From NCBI GenBank assembly GCA_046704785.1, contig JBJKRF010000148.1, positions 1-63,862 on the forward strand: a DNA stretch of 63,862 bases, in the 5' to 3' direction. Under the pieces are notes generated by a model. That model did no database searches and had not been told where the DNA came from. It was given only the letters and a program-made list of their open reading frames with translations. Both the position numbers and the translations under genes were made by a program. Source of the stretch: JBJKRF01 sp046704785. GTDB lineage: Bacteria; Chloroflexota; Anaerolineae; Anaerolineales; Villigracilaceae. This document shows, in pieces, positions 36,441 through 44,800 of this stretch; the stretch's first letter is position 1; every line of letters starts with the position of its first letter.

Positions 36441-37277
36441 TCAGGGAGTATTTTTGAGCCAGGCCTTCAACTCGCGTTGATTGTCCGCCATGGCTTGTTC
36501 CAGATCGTCCAGGCGCTTGCCCAACAGGCCTACTTCCAGCTCCGCTTTGGTGTTGACCTGGTGATCGATCTCTGCGGCGAGACGGTCCTTGGCCGATTGA
36601 CGATTCTGGCTCATCATAATGACCGGCCCGGCGTAAGCTGCCTGGAACGAAAGCATCAGGTTCAACAAAATAAACGGATACGGGTCCCAGCGGTTGATCC
36701 AGGCGGTGACGTTCAGCACGATCCAGATGAACAAGATGCACGTCTGGATGATGATGAAAGGCCACGAGCCGATCGTATCTGCAACCGTGTCGGCCACACG
36801 CTGGCCCAACGTCAAGCGCTCTTCCTCGACCTCATTGACGTTGCGGCTGACCATGTGGTGCAAAATATCGTCCATCTCGTGCAGGCGTCCGCCCAACTCG
36901 ACCAGAACGTCGATGGAGGCCGAGGGGCGTTTACGCAGGAAATTGAAGAATTCGTCCCGCACCAACGCCAGCACTGTGACCTCATCGGTGGCGCGCACAC
37001 GCGCCTGGCGAGGTTGGCTGGTAAGCATGGAAAGCTCGCCAAAAAAACCGCCTGGGCCGATCTCCTGTAAAATAATGTCCTCGCCATCGGCATCACGGAT
37101 GGTAACCTGGACTTCGCCTTCCGTGACGACGTAGAACTGGTCGCCATACTCACCCTCACGGATGATGACCTGGCCTTTCTGGAACTTCATCTCATCCATG
37201 ATGGCGCGAATCTCGGCCACTTCCTGGTCATCCATTTCGCTGAACAACGGAACTTCACGCAGTTGGATTTCAGCCAT
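36441..37277 (-). CDS. Cyclic nucleotide-binding domain fused to DUF1003 membrane protein
   Basis: A 278-aa fusion. Residues 5-125 form a cNMP-binding domain of the CRP type, with the phosphate-binding cassette GGFFGELSMLTSQPRQARV near residue 77; the R and E of the cassette are present. Residues 140-270 form DUF1003: the charged TLGQRVADTVADTIGSW, two helices and NLMLSFQAAYAGPVIMMSQNRQ. No HTH is present, so this is not a transcription factor but a membrane protein that may respond to cAMP or a similar ligand. AAGGAGG precedes the ATG. A repeat element lies upstream. Confidence 0.9.
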   Translation of the reverse strand: MAEIQLREVPLFSEMDDQEVAEIRAIMDEMKFQKGQVIIREGEYGDQFYVVTEGEVQVTIRDADGEDIILQEIGPGGFFGELSMLTSQPRQARVRATDEVTVLALVRDEFFNFLRKRPSASIDVLVELGGRLHEMDDILHHMVSRNVNEVEEERLTLGQRVADTVADTIGSWPFIIIQTCILFIWIVLNVTAWINRWDPYPFILLNLMLSFQAAYAGPVIMMSQNRQSAKDRLAAEIDHQVNTKAELEVGLLGKRLDDLEQAMADNQRELKAWLKNTP

Positions 37278-37315
37278 TTTTCCTCCTTGGCGTTGTGGTG
37301 GAACCGGTACCCGAT

Positions 37316-37363
37316 AAAGTTTGGCTTTCTGAGAATCAACAGGGTAAAGTAAATGGGTGTGTG
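37316..37363. repeat. Interspersed repeat, reverse copy
   Basis: Read on the minus strand, this contains CCCATTTACTTTACCC and TTCTCAGAAAGCC, matching the family pattern. It lies in the 5' flank of the cNMP-DUF1003 gene. A weak forward partner may follow to about 37410. Confidence 0.55.
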
Positions 37364-37429
37364 GACGGCGCGTTCATCCACATTCAGACGTTGATACAGC
37401 CTTTTTGCCCGGCCACTTGATGCTCTAAA

Positions 37430-38230
37430 TCAAGCGGCAAAGCGATCCAGTTCGGCGCGGGGAACCCCGGCCGTAAGGTCCAACGTCAGGGGAGTGACGG
37501 AGACCCAGCGTTTGACCAGCACCGCGTAAGCATCTGTATCCGGCGGTTCGTCGTCCAGGTCGATGGCAAGTTCGTAGCCCACCCGACCGGGCACATCCCA
37601 CGAGGCGCGTTTCGGCGCGACCGGTATATAGTAATGTTGGTGCGAAAGCCGAGTCCACCTCCAGGGCGTTTCGGGCGTGGCGCCGGAGGGCACATCCACT
37701 TTCAGCATGTCGGCTCCTGCCGGTAAGCCTTTCTCGAGGACGCGCGCCGCGAAGAATGCCGCGAAATAGGCCGCACTCGAAAAATCGACCTCGTTGGAAT
37801 AGGAGAGATGGTGCTCGCGGGCCGTTTCCAGCGAGACGGCAATCGCGGGGATGCCAACGGAAGCCGCTTCCAGGGCGGCGCCCACCGTCCCGGAGACGGT
37901 AATGCCACAGGTCAGGTTTTCGCCGTAGTTGATTCCAGAAACGGCCAGCGACGGTTTTTGCGGCATAATCTCCAACACGCCGTGAAGCACCGCCTGGGCG
38001 GGAGTCCCGCCAATGGCATGGACTTTCCAGGGCTGCCCGTTGACATCCATGGTTTCCACCTGGATCAGGCCATCAGAGGTAGGCGGCATACTGCGCCCTG
38101 CTCCAGAAGATTGCTCGCGAGGCGCAGCCACGGTTATGAATCCAAGCGCGGAGAGCGCCTGGGCAGCCGCCCACAATCCGGGAGAACGGATGCCATCATC
38201 GTTTGTCAACAAAATTTGGGGTTTTGTCAT
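37430..38230 (-). CDS. surE: 5'/3'-nucleotidase SurE
   Basis: A 266-aa metal-dependent nucleoside monophosphatase. The metal site LLTNDDGIRSPG opens the protein and the family segments SGINYGENLTCGITVSGTVG follow near residue 98. It is a typical SurE, which acts on nucleoside monophosphates and polyphosphate in the cytoplasm. A TAAAAT box lies 5 nt before the ATG with no ribosome binding site, so the message may be leaderless. The gene lies downstream of tRNA-Arg, with a hairpin between. Confidence 0.93.
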   Translation of the reverse strand: MTKPQILLTNDDGIRSPGLWAAAQALSALGFITVAAPREQSSGAGRSMPPTSDGLIQVETMDVNGQPWKVHAIGGTPAQAVLHGVLEIMPQKPSLAVSGINYGENLTCGITVSGTVGAALEAASVGIPAIAVSLETAREHHLSYSNEVDFSSAAYFAAFFAARVLEKGLPAGADMLKVDVPSGATPETPWRWTRLSHQHYYIPVAPKRASWDVPGRVGYELAIDLDDEPPDTDAYAVLVKRWVSVTPLTLDLTAGVPRAELDRFAA

Positions 38231-38253
38231 ACGTTATTTTACTGTGGAAACGA

Positions 38254-38279
38254 AAAGGAGCGGGACGAACCCACTCCTT
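38254..38279 (-). terminator. Hairpin after tRNA-Arg
   Basis: On the minus strand AAGGAGTGGG and CCCGCTCCTT form a 10-bp stem including one G-T pair, followed by TTCGTTT. It separates the tRNA transcript from surE. Confidence 0.65.
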
Positions 38280-38282
38280 GAT

Positions 38283-38359
38283 TGGCGCCCCTGGCGCGAC
38301 TCGAACACGCGACCTATTGCTCCGCAAGCAAGCGCTCTAATCCACTGAGCTACAGGGGC
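38283..38359 (-). tRNA. tRNA-Arg (anticodon GCG)
   Basis: The acceptor stem GCCCCTG pairs with CAGGGGC, discriminator base G73, and CCA is encoded. The D arm is GCTC/GAGC. The anticodon loop TTGCGGA gives anticodon GCG (Arg codons CGC and CGT). The anticodon stem has four clear pairs and a mismatch at its outer position. The T arm carries GTTCGAGTC. Bacteria usually use an ACG (inosine) tRNA for these codons, so the anticodon is worth checking. Confidence 0.87.
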
Positions 38360-38482
38360 ATTCTGCAAGAGCTAATTCTACTCAACATGCAGGATGGGGT
38401 CAAGGCCCGTTTTTCCCGGCTCGCATTCCGCTTTACTGGATGGCGCAAGGGTCTCAGCAAGCCGTGAACGAGCGCTGGATTT

Positions 38483-39061
38483 TTATTTGGCGATCCGCCC
38501 CAGAATGCCGTCACGGCTCTGAAGACGGATCGGAAAGACGCCTGCCTGGGTGGAGCGCACCTCCTCGGCAGAGAAAAACGCCTTGGGGTTGATACGCTGG
38601 ATGATCTCCACCACCTCGGCATAGTCCCTGCGCTTGACGATGGTGTACAGTATTTTGACGGGGCCATTCGCCCCTTCGCCCCTGACGCGGGTGACGCCAT
38701 AGCCAGCCTCGTGCAAAGCCTTTGCCAGTTGATCGCCCTCCTTCGGCAGGACGATACGCAGCACCAGCGTTCCCATCGCCAGGCGCTCCTCGATGCCCAG
38801 TCCGATGTAGGTGCCGGTGGCGAAGCCGGCGGCGTATCCGAAGAAGGCAGTTACGCTGTGCAGGTTCTGGACGATCTGGCTGATGGCGACGATCCAGATG
38901 AAGACCTCGAAGAAACCCAACACGGGGGCGATGTTACGCTTTCCACGAGAGGTGAAGACAATACGCAGCGTGCCCAGGGTCACGTCGGCAATACGCGCAA
39001 AAAATACGATAAAGGGCAGAATTACCCAGGCATACCAGTCAAATCCGGGGGGGATGTGCAT
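38483..39061 (-). CDS. UPF0316 membrane protein (DUF2179/DUF5698)
   Basis: A 192-aa protein with three hydrophobic helices in the first 95 residues (starting WVILPFIVFFARIADVTLGTLR) and a soluble C-terminal DUF2179 domain (about 105-180; GYGVTRVRGEGANGPVKIL). The family is conserved but has no established function; DUF2179 resembles small ligand-binding folds. GGAG precedes the ATG. It starts 8 nt after the asparagine synthase stop and is probably the last gene of that operon. Confidence 0.85.
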   Translation of the reverse strand: MHIPPGFDWYAWVILPFIVFFARIADVTLGTLRIVFTSRGKRNIAPVLGFFEVFIWIVAISQIVQNLHSVTAFFGYAAGFATGTYIGLGIEERLAMGTLVLRIVLPKEGDQLAKALHEAGYGVTRVRGEGANGPVKILYTIVKRRDYAEVVEIIQRINPKAFFSAEEVRSTQAGVFPIRLQSRDGILGRIAK

Positions 39062-39069
39062 TGAGTCTC

Positions 39070-40566
39070 CTATAAGCTGCGACTATGCCCCATGGTGGGA
39101 AAAATCCATTTGTCGTCGTAGAAGCGCCGCAGAATGCGATAGTAATACAGTGCTTCCTTGTTCTTTAAATCGTAATTCCACGAACGTCGCAGACGCCGTT
39201 TCTCGGCAGTGAACTCGCCATCGGAAATCTCGCGCGCGGCATGTTGCGCCAGTAAATCGGACGAACCGGCTCCTTTGGAAAATTTCTGCTTCGGACGGTT
39301 GACAATTTCGGCGGGCAGGGTTTTCGTAAAAGCGCGACGCAAGAGGGCCTTCGGCACGCGCTGACTGTGCGTTTTCCAGGCGGGGGGAAAACTGAGCGCC
39401 AGGGCAATGGCATCTACGTCGAGGAAGGGCACGCGCGCTTCCAGGCTGAAGGCCATCGACATGCGGTCAGCGCGCTGCAGGTTGGTGTTATGCAAGGCCT
39501 CGGTGATGAAGAGCATCTCTTCTTGCAGCTTTGCAGGCGCATCGTCGAAGGTGTCCAGATATTGGTAGCCGGCGTACAACTCGTCGGCGCCCTCTCCGGT
39601 CAGGATCACTTTGACATAACGGGAGGCCAGGCGGGCCAGGAAGTAGTTGGGGATGGCGCTGCGCACCAGAGCGGGGTCGAACGTCTCGAGGTGGTACAAG
39701 ACGTCGGGGAGTCCGTCCAACATGTCCTGTGTGGTGTAGACCAGTTCGTGGTGTTGGGTATGCAAGAACTCGGACATCTTTCGGGCAGCCGCCAGATCGG
39801 CGCTCTCTTGCACGCCGACGGCAAAGGAATGCAACTGGTCGGTGCCTTCGCAGGCCAGGGCCGAAACGATGCTGCTATCCAGCCCGCCGCTCAGGCTGAT
39901 GCCGACGGGCACATCGGCCAATAAGCGTTTGCGCACGGCTTCGCGCAGGGTGGAGCGGATGCGCGGCAGCGCCTCCTGTGGGTCACCGTCGAAGGGCCGC
40001 ACCGTATCGCCTACCTGGTAATAGCGGTGCCAGCCCAGGCGCGAGTGATACCAATGCCCGGCGGGAAATTCCTTCACGTTCCGCGTGACCGGGGTCAACG
40101 CTTTGATCTCAGAGGCAAAGTGCAGGATTTCGCCGTCTTTGCCGGGGTCATAATACAAGGGTTTGATGCCAATGGGATCGCGCGCCAGGAGCATTTCGCC
40201 GTTCTGGAAGAGCGCGAAGGCGAACATTCCATCGAGCAGTTCGACGCATTCCGGACCGAACTTTTGATACAGGTGCAAGAGTACTTCGGTATCGGAATGG
40301 GTATGAAATTCGTGCCCGGCAAGATAGCGGTCCCGCAGCTCGCGGTAGTTATAGATTTCGCCATTGAAGGCCACCCAGCTTTTGGCGTGCGACATGGGCT
40401 GGTGTCCGCCTTTCACATCCAGGATGGCCAGGCGGGTATGTCCAAGCGTGCCTTCCGGCACACAGTTCACACCGCTGCCATCAGGTCCGCGGTGGGCGAG
40501 AGTTTTCAACATCCGTTTGACAGTTCCAGGCGCTTGCGACCGATAGCAGCCTGCAATTCCACACAT
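39070..40566 (-). CDS. asnB: Glutamine-hydrolysing asparagine synthase family protein
   Basis: A 498-aa class II amidotransferase. The N-terminal nucleophile Cys2 (MCGIAGC) and the glutaminase segments RGPDGSG and FNGEIYNYREL are intact. The synthetase domain starts near 205 with the PPi loop SGGLDSSI, and GEGADELYAGY lies near 310. It is shorter than the roughly 600-aa bacterial AsnB group. AAGGAGG precedes the ATG. It follows the opine-dehydrogenase-like gene by 15 nt in an operon with a mutase, so amidation of a related amino acid is possible instead of aspartate. Confidence 0.88.
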   Translation of the reverse strand: MCGIAGCYRSQAPGTVKRMLKTLAHRGPDGSGVNCVPEGTLGHTRLAILDVKGGHQPMSHAKSWVAFNGEIYNYRELRDRYLAGHEFHTHSDTEVLLHLYQKFGPECVELLDGMFAFALFQNGEMLLARDPIGIKPLYYDPGKDGEILHFASEIKALTPVTRNVKEFPAGHWYHSRLGWHRYYQVGDTVRPFDGDPQEALPRIRSTLREAVRKRLLADVPVGISLSGGLDSSIVSALACEGTDQLHSFAVGVQESADLAAARKMSEFLHTQHHELVYTTQDMLDGLPDVLYHLETFDPALVRSAIPNYFLARLASRYVKVILTGEGADELYAGYQYLDTFDDAPAKLQEEMLFITEALHNTNLQRADRMSMAFSLEARVPFLDVDAIALALSFPPAWKTHSQRVPKALLRRAFTKTLPAEIVNRPKQKFSKGAGSSDLLAQHAAREISDGEFTAEKRRLRRSWNYDLKNKEALYYYRILRRFYDDKWIFPTMGHSRSL

Positions 40567-40581
40567 CAGGAGACCTCCTTC

Positions 40582-41688
40582 TTAATCTCGAATACCTTCA
40601 TTAACATATTTGGTCAGTTCGCTGACGCTGAGTTGTTCGAGGCCCAGCTTTTCTACGGTGCGGCCACGTCGCCAGTAATCGGTGCGGTGGATAATGCTCG
40701 CCAGGCGGATGATGCTTTCCATGCCGCGCACCGAAACACCGTAACGCATGCCCAACGAGGCGATGGGCACCAGGCTCATGGGCACATCCTCAAAGAGATA
40801 ACGATGATGGAGCGTGCTGGGCGCCTTGATGCCGTAATAACCCGGCTGGTTATGGATAGACTCTTGCAACGTCCCGCCGTGCGCATTGTAGGCCATTTCA
40901 AGCCATTCCAGGGCAGTACGCGCCCGAATGCCCACCGCCGAGGCCACCGTCACCCGTTCGCGGTCGAGCACTTCGAGCACGCGCGCCACCGAGGGCGTCA
41001 CACCGTCGATGTAGAACTGGTAGTCACCGTGTGTGGACTCGATCCAACCGGCATTCAACAGGCTGAGGGCCGGATGGAAGATGGCGCCCATATTATTCAG
41101 CCCCGTGTTCAAGACGTTGGTGCCATCGATGAACTGCGGATAGGCCAAGCCAATCGCATCCAGCACTTCTTTGGTGCGCTTGGCGGGCAAGGCCGCCAAC
41201 GGGACAGCCTCCTTGATACGAAAGATGCGCGCCTGCGCCGGGCCATCAGAACGGCTGGCATAGACGAACGTCTCCGCTTCGGCGACGGTCACATCGGCCG
41301 TGCAGCCTGCGTCGCAGATGACTTTGGTGAATTCGAGCGCGCCCAGCGTACGACCAGGATGCAGCACCACGATCTGCCCATCCTTCAAGTGCGGCGCACA
41401 AATCCTGGCGATATCGGCGTGCGCCGAGGACGGCAGGACAACCATGATCATCTGCGCCTCGCTCAACGCCTCGCCCATGTCGGAAGTCACACAACGGATC
41501 GGGCCAAACCCATGCGGTCCGCCTTCCGGGCTATCCAGTTCGATTCCACCCCGCTTGGCGATCAATTCCACATGTTCGAACGTGCGGTTATACAGCGACA
41601 CTTCCATCCCCATCAGCGCCAGGTGAGCAGCCATCGCTTTGCCGCCGTGTCCTGCGCCGACCACAGTGTATTTTTCTGGGGTATTCAT
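40582..41688 (-). CDS. NAD/NADP octopine/nopaline dehydrogenase family protein
   Basis: A 368-aa dehydrogenase. The N-terminal Rossmann motif VVGAGHGGKAMA lies at about residues 9-20. The C-terminal octopine-dehydrogenase domain is at about 185-330 (NVLNTGLNNMGAIFHPALSL; the His is the usual catalytic position). Family members reductively condense an amino acid with a keto acid, or oxidise the product. The gene overlaps the mutase gene by 4 nt, so both are coupled and probably act in one pathway. Direction and substrate are unknown. Confidence 0.87.
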   Translation of the reverse strand: MNTPEKYTVVGAGHGGKAMAAHLALMGMEVSLYNRTFEHVELIAKRGGIELDSPEGGPHGFGPIRCVTSDMGEALSEAQMIMVVLPSSAHADIARICAPHLKDGQIVVLHPGRTLGALEFTKVICDAGCTADVTVAEAETFVYASRSDGPAQARIFRIKEAVPLAALPAKRTKEVLDAIGLAYPQFIDGTNVLNTGLNNMGAIFHPALSLLNAGWIESTHGDYQFYIDGVTPSVARVLEVLDRERVTVASAVGIRARTALEWLEMAYNAHGGTLQESIHNQPGYYGIKAPSTLHHRYLFEDVPMSLVPIASLGMRYGVSVRGMESIIRLASIIHRTDYWRRGRTVEKLGLEQLSVSELTKYVNEGIRD

Positions 41689-43331
41689 GTGCCCTCCTTC
41701 AGGGTACGAGACAGACGTTCCTTTTCCGTCAGTGGGCGGCCCTCGCCGTCGACGGCCTGACAGGCCCCGTCGATGATACGCGTGCTGATCAGGCCCTGCC
41801 CGAAGCGGTTATTCTTCAACTGCGGCGCATCCATCAGCCCCAACGTCACCGCCCGGGCCAGTGTGGCCGCGTCTCCCCAGGGATCGTCCACGCCAGGCGC
41901 GGCGATCGTGCGGATACCATCCAACAGGATGCCCGCCTCATGTAGCAGTTCTTCCTTACGCCGCTGCACCTCCGGAGCAGATGTCATGTCGGGGGCGCCC
42001 AGCGCATTTTGGATCGCTCGCCGGACGATTTTACTGGCCTCGATGATGTCATCGGCAGTGGCAGCGTGGTGCGCCTCGGTATGCCCGACGATGTGATAGA
42101 TGTGCGGCTTGAGCGCCATCTGGAGATAGGTGCCGGCCCCCAGGTGCCCGCGCGCCATATCGGGGTCGAGCGGATGCGAAAGCAACCCGATGCGAGTCTG
42201 CCGCCAAATTCGAAAGTCGCTCCCCGCCAGCGACTCCGCCAACTCCAGCACGGCCAGCATTTTGGCCAGGTCCATCGCATCTGAAAGGTCAGGCGGGCTG
42301 TTAAACATCATCTGGGCGATGTAATCTTTCACACCATACTTTTTGGCGTTGTAGGCCGAGAGAAAACCAGAAACCACAAAGACCACATCGGGGGCATCGC
42401 GCATGCCCCAATGGTGCGGTTCGTTCAGTTCGACGGGAATGCCCCGCTCACCGTACCAAGCCATCACCTTCTGGTGTTCGCGGATGGAGCCCTCCAAGTT
42501 CCACGGCCCGCGCCCGTCCATCTGGTTGAACCAGAAGAGCGGAATCGCGCACCAGGCGTTGCGAATCGTATCGACCAGCACTTCGGCGTAACGGATGAAA
42601 TCGTCCGTGCCGGAGTAGGCGCGCATCAGCGGAAAGTTGCCGCGCCGGCTGGCCGCGAACAGCGCGCGATAATCGTCTGGGTGGCGCACCGGCACGCCGC
42701 CTGCGCCCGTGCGGCGCGGGTCTTGCCGCTCAGGGTGGAAGAAGTTCTCCTGGGCTTCCTGGTCGGTGCCCAGCGAGATCAGATCGAGGGCTTGAGCCTC
42801 GGCAATCTTTTCGATGCCACGAATAGACGCGTCCATGGTTGGCAGGCCGAAATGGTGACGCAGAATCGGATAGGGGGACTTCCAGCGAATGCGTTCGACG
42901 GTCGTCTGCGGGAAGTCCACCTCCGACAGGTGTTGGGCCGGCTGGCCCTTCAAATAGGCCAGCACCTGTTCGGGCGTCTCGCTGCCGTCGAAGATTTTGT
43001 CAAAGAATCCGGAAAGCCTGGCCGCCCGTTCCGCCACAGGGGGCGTACCCGCAAACGCAAATTTGACCCCCGCTGCATGCAAGTCGGAGGCTGCTTCGGC
43101 GAATTGTCCCAACAGGCGCTCGCCGGTTTCGGGCGTCAGCCGATAAGATACGCCCACCAAATCCGCTTTTTCACGGCGCGCAACTGCAAGCATTTCCGCT
43201 ACAGAGACGGCCGGCCCAAGAAAGACCGTGCGCCAGCCAGCGCTTTCCGCCAGGCGCAAAAAATTGGAAACCCCGGCGACATGTACGCATTCTCCCAATG
43301 CGCCGGCGACTACTGTTTTCTTCTGTTTCAT
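41685..43331 (-). CDS. Fused B12-binding / glutamate-mutase-E-like protein
   Basis: A 548-aa protein. Residues 5-130 look like the B12-binding domain of carbon-skeleton mutases. The lower-ligand motif DxHxxG reads CVHVAG here: H17 and G20 remain but the Asp is C15. SYRLT and FAGTPP occupy the SxL and GG positions. Residues 150-540 resemble, by eye, the TIM-barrel E subunit of glutamate mutase (MRAYSGTDD, MAWYGERGIPVELNEPHHWG, and the end segment GDAATLARAVTLGLMDAP). Usual glutamate mutases have S and E as separate proteins. The substrate is not glutamate if the pocket is as altered as it appears. TTTAGGAGG precedes the ATG. First gene of an operon with an opine-type dehydrogenase and asnB. 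Confidence 0.72.
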   Translation of the reverse strand: MKQKKTVVAGALGECVHVAGVSNFLRLAESAGWRTVFLGPAVSVAEMLAVARREKADLVGVSYRLTPETGERLLGQFAEAASDLHAAGVKFAFAGTPPVAERAARLSGFFDKIFDGSETPEQVLAYLKGQPAQHLSEVDFPQTTVERIRWKSPYPILRHHFGLPTMDASIRGIEKIAEAQALDLISLGTDQEAQENFFHPERQDPRRTGAGGVPVRHPDDYRALFAASRRGNFPLMRAYSGTDDFIRYAEVLVDTIRNAWCAIPLFWFNQMDGRGPWNLEGSIREHQKVMAWYGERGIPVELNEPHHWGMRDAPDVVFVVSGFLSAYNAKKYGVKDYIAQMMFNSPPDLSDAMDLAKMLAVLELAESLAGSDFRIWRQTRIGLLSHPLDPDMARGHLGAGTYLQMALKPHIYHIVGHTEAHHAATADDIIEASKIVRRAIQNALGAPDMTSAPEVQRRKEELLHEAGILLDGIRTIAAPGVDDPWGDAATLARAVTLGLMDAPQLKNNRFGQGLISTRIIDGACQAVDGEGRPLTEKERLSRTLKEGT

Positions 43332-43731
43332 CTTCTTACCTCCTAAAGGTTCTCGTCGCTTGTGTCTTGGGGAGCCCTTGCTTCTCCTTATTTTTTCTTT
43401 ATTTTCCGATCGATGGTTTTGTGGTGGTTTTTACTCCGCCAAGTTACAATCTGCCATGAGACGAGAAGATGACTCGACGGGCCGGTTTGTGGTTCAGACG
43501 AGTTTGATAGGCATGCCGGTTGCCGCAGCAACCGCAGCGTCGTTGATGCCATTGCAACAATGCGCGCGACAGGCGCTAGTGTTGTTCATCCTGCTCTGGT
43601 TTAATGTGACCCTGCTCTCAGGATGGCTGGGTAATCCCTGAGTATTGGGCGCTGCAACCCTCGAACGATCCACTATCTTTTGTGCAGGCACGTTCGGGCG
43701 CAGAAGACATTCCCCTTGTTGTACGAACGGA
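43332..43731. other. 400-bp region between LacI gene and mutase operon
   Basis: I support no gene here. The mutase ribosome binding site lies at its left end. The rest should hold the operon promoter (minus strand); AT-rich tracts occur around 43390-43440, with a CCGATCGATGG half-palindrome near 43406, but no clear -35/-10 pair. No B12 riboswitch core was recognised on either strand. A 61-codon plus-strand frame at 43456-43641 with one hydrophobic segment is considered chance. Confidence 0.45.
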
Positions 43732-44748
43732 TTAATGTGGCTGTGTAGAAGCGCGTACGATCAATTCGGGACGAACGATGGTATCTGTCTGCGCTGGCGG
43801 TTGCCCGTTGATGCAGGCCAACAGCATTTTGGACAGGTCCCGCGCAATATCGTAGACCGGTTGGTGAAGTGTGGTCAGCGGCGGTTGAGTATGCGCAGTA
43901 TCGGGAATGCCGTCGAAACCGGCGACAGCGATATCCTGGCCGACGCGCAGGTGATGTTCATTGATGGCATGCATGACGCCAATGGCTGTCAAATCGTTGA
44001 CGCACACAATCGCGGTTGGTGGGTCTTTCAGAGAAAGTAATCGCTCGGCAGCGTTGAAGCCGCTTGCCGCGGTCAGGTCACCCATCGCCACGAGCTGCGT
44101 ATCGAAAGGCAGGCCAGCCTCTTTCAATCCGCCACGGTAGCCTTCCAACCGGTCGCTTTCGATCTTCAAGTTGGTCGAGGCCCCAACATAAGCGATATGG
44201 CGGTGTGACAGGCCCACCAGATGCGCCATCAAGGCAAGGACACCGGCGCGCGAATCGACCTCGATGCCAATGAACTTTTTCACCTCCGGGGAACGCTCCA
44301 AGGAGACAAAAGGAACCTCCTGCTCGGACAAATAACGGACGCGCCAATCGTGCAAAAGGATGCGATTGATGACGATCCCATCCACTTTGCGGCCCTGCAC
44401 CCAACGGGTATACAGGTCGCGTTCCGCCTCACTGCCCAAAGATGCCGTCGAGACGAGTAGATCATAATTATTGGCAGCCGCTTCGTCGCCCAGGCCCGCT
44501 ACGAACTCGGAAAAGAACGAGTCGGCAAATTGCAATTTTTCCCCCGGCAGGATGTATCCAATCGTATCGGTGCGCTGGCGACGCAACTGCCGGGCAGCGC
44601 GGTTGGGCACATATCCCATCTTATGCGCGGTCTCGACCACCAGTTTGCGGGTCCCCTCAGAAACGTCGTTGTAGCCGTCCAAGGCGCGTGAGACCGTGGT
44701 GATCGACAGATTCAATTGCCGGGCAACATCTCGTATAGTAATTCGCAT
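43732..44748 (-). CDS. LacI family transcriptional regulator
   Basis: A 338-aa repressor. The HTH TIRDVARQLNLSITTVSRAL is at residues 3-22, with hinge helix YVPNRAARQLRRQ near 50. The periplasmic-binding-protein-like sensor domain follows (TIGYILPGEKL, HRHIAYVGASTNL, AIVCVNDLTAIGVMHA, VAGFDGIPDTAHTQPPLTT). Such regulators usually sense sugars. The mutase operon lies downstream in the same orientation and the exporter genes start divergently, so either may be its target. A perfect LacI-type palindrome lies in its own promoter. Confidence 0.93.
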   Translation of the reverse strand: MRITIRDVARQLNLSITTVSRALDGYNDVSEGTRKLVVETAHKMGYVPNRAARQLRRQRTDTIGYILPGEKLQFADSFFSEFVAGLGDEAAANNYDLLVSTASLGSEAERDLYTRWVQGRKVDGIVINRILLHDWRVRYLSEQEVPFVSLERSPEVKKFIGIEVDSRAGVLALMAHLVGLSHRHIAYVGASTNLKIESDRLEGYRGGLKEAGLPFDTQLVAMGDLTAASGFNAAERLLSLKDPPTAIVCVNDLTAIGVMHAINEHHLRVGQDIAVAGFDGIPDTAHTQPPLTTLHQPVYDIARDLSKMLLACINGQPPAQTDTIVRPELIVRASTQPH

Positions 44749-44759
44749 CGGATTTTCCC

Positions 44760-44789
44760 AAAACGTTTTAACAACCCTATTTTACCAGA
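44760..44789 (-). promoter_or_regulatory. LacI-type operator and -10 box
   Basis: A perfect palindrome AAAACGTTTT at 44760-44769 with the central CG typical of LacI-family operators, just before the lacI-type ATG (44748). A TAAAAT box (minus strand, near 44780-44785) lies just upstream of it, so the operator sits where transcription starts. Probable autorepression. Confidence 0.7.
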
Positions 44790-44800
44790 ATACGCTCAAG

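Noticed and set aside
43456..43641. 61-codon plus-strand frame with one hydrophobic segment between the LacI gene and the mutase operon
   Set aside because: It has no ribosome binding site, and the space must also hold the mutase operon promoter. Hydrophobic frames of this size arise by chance in GC-rich DNA.
43332..43731. Cobalamin riboswitch upstream of the mutase operon
   Set aside because: I looked for the conserved B12-box core on the minus strand and saw no match. A covariance-model search would settle it.
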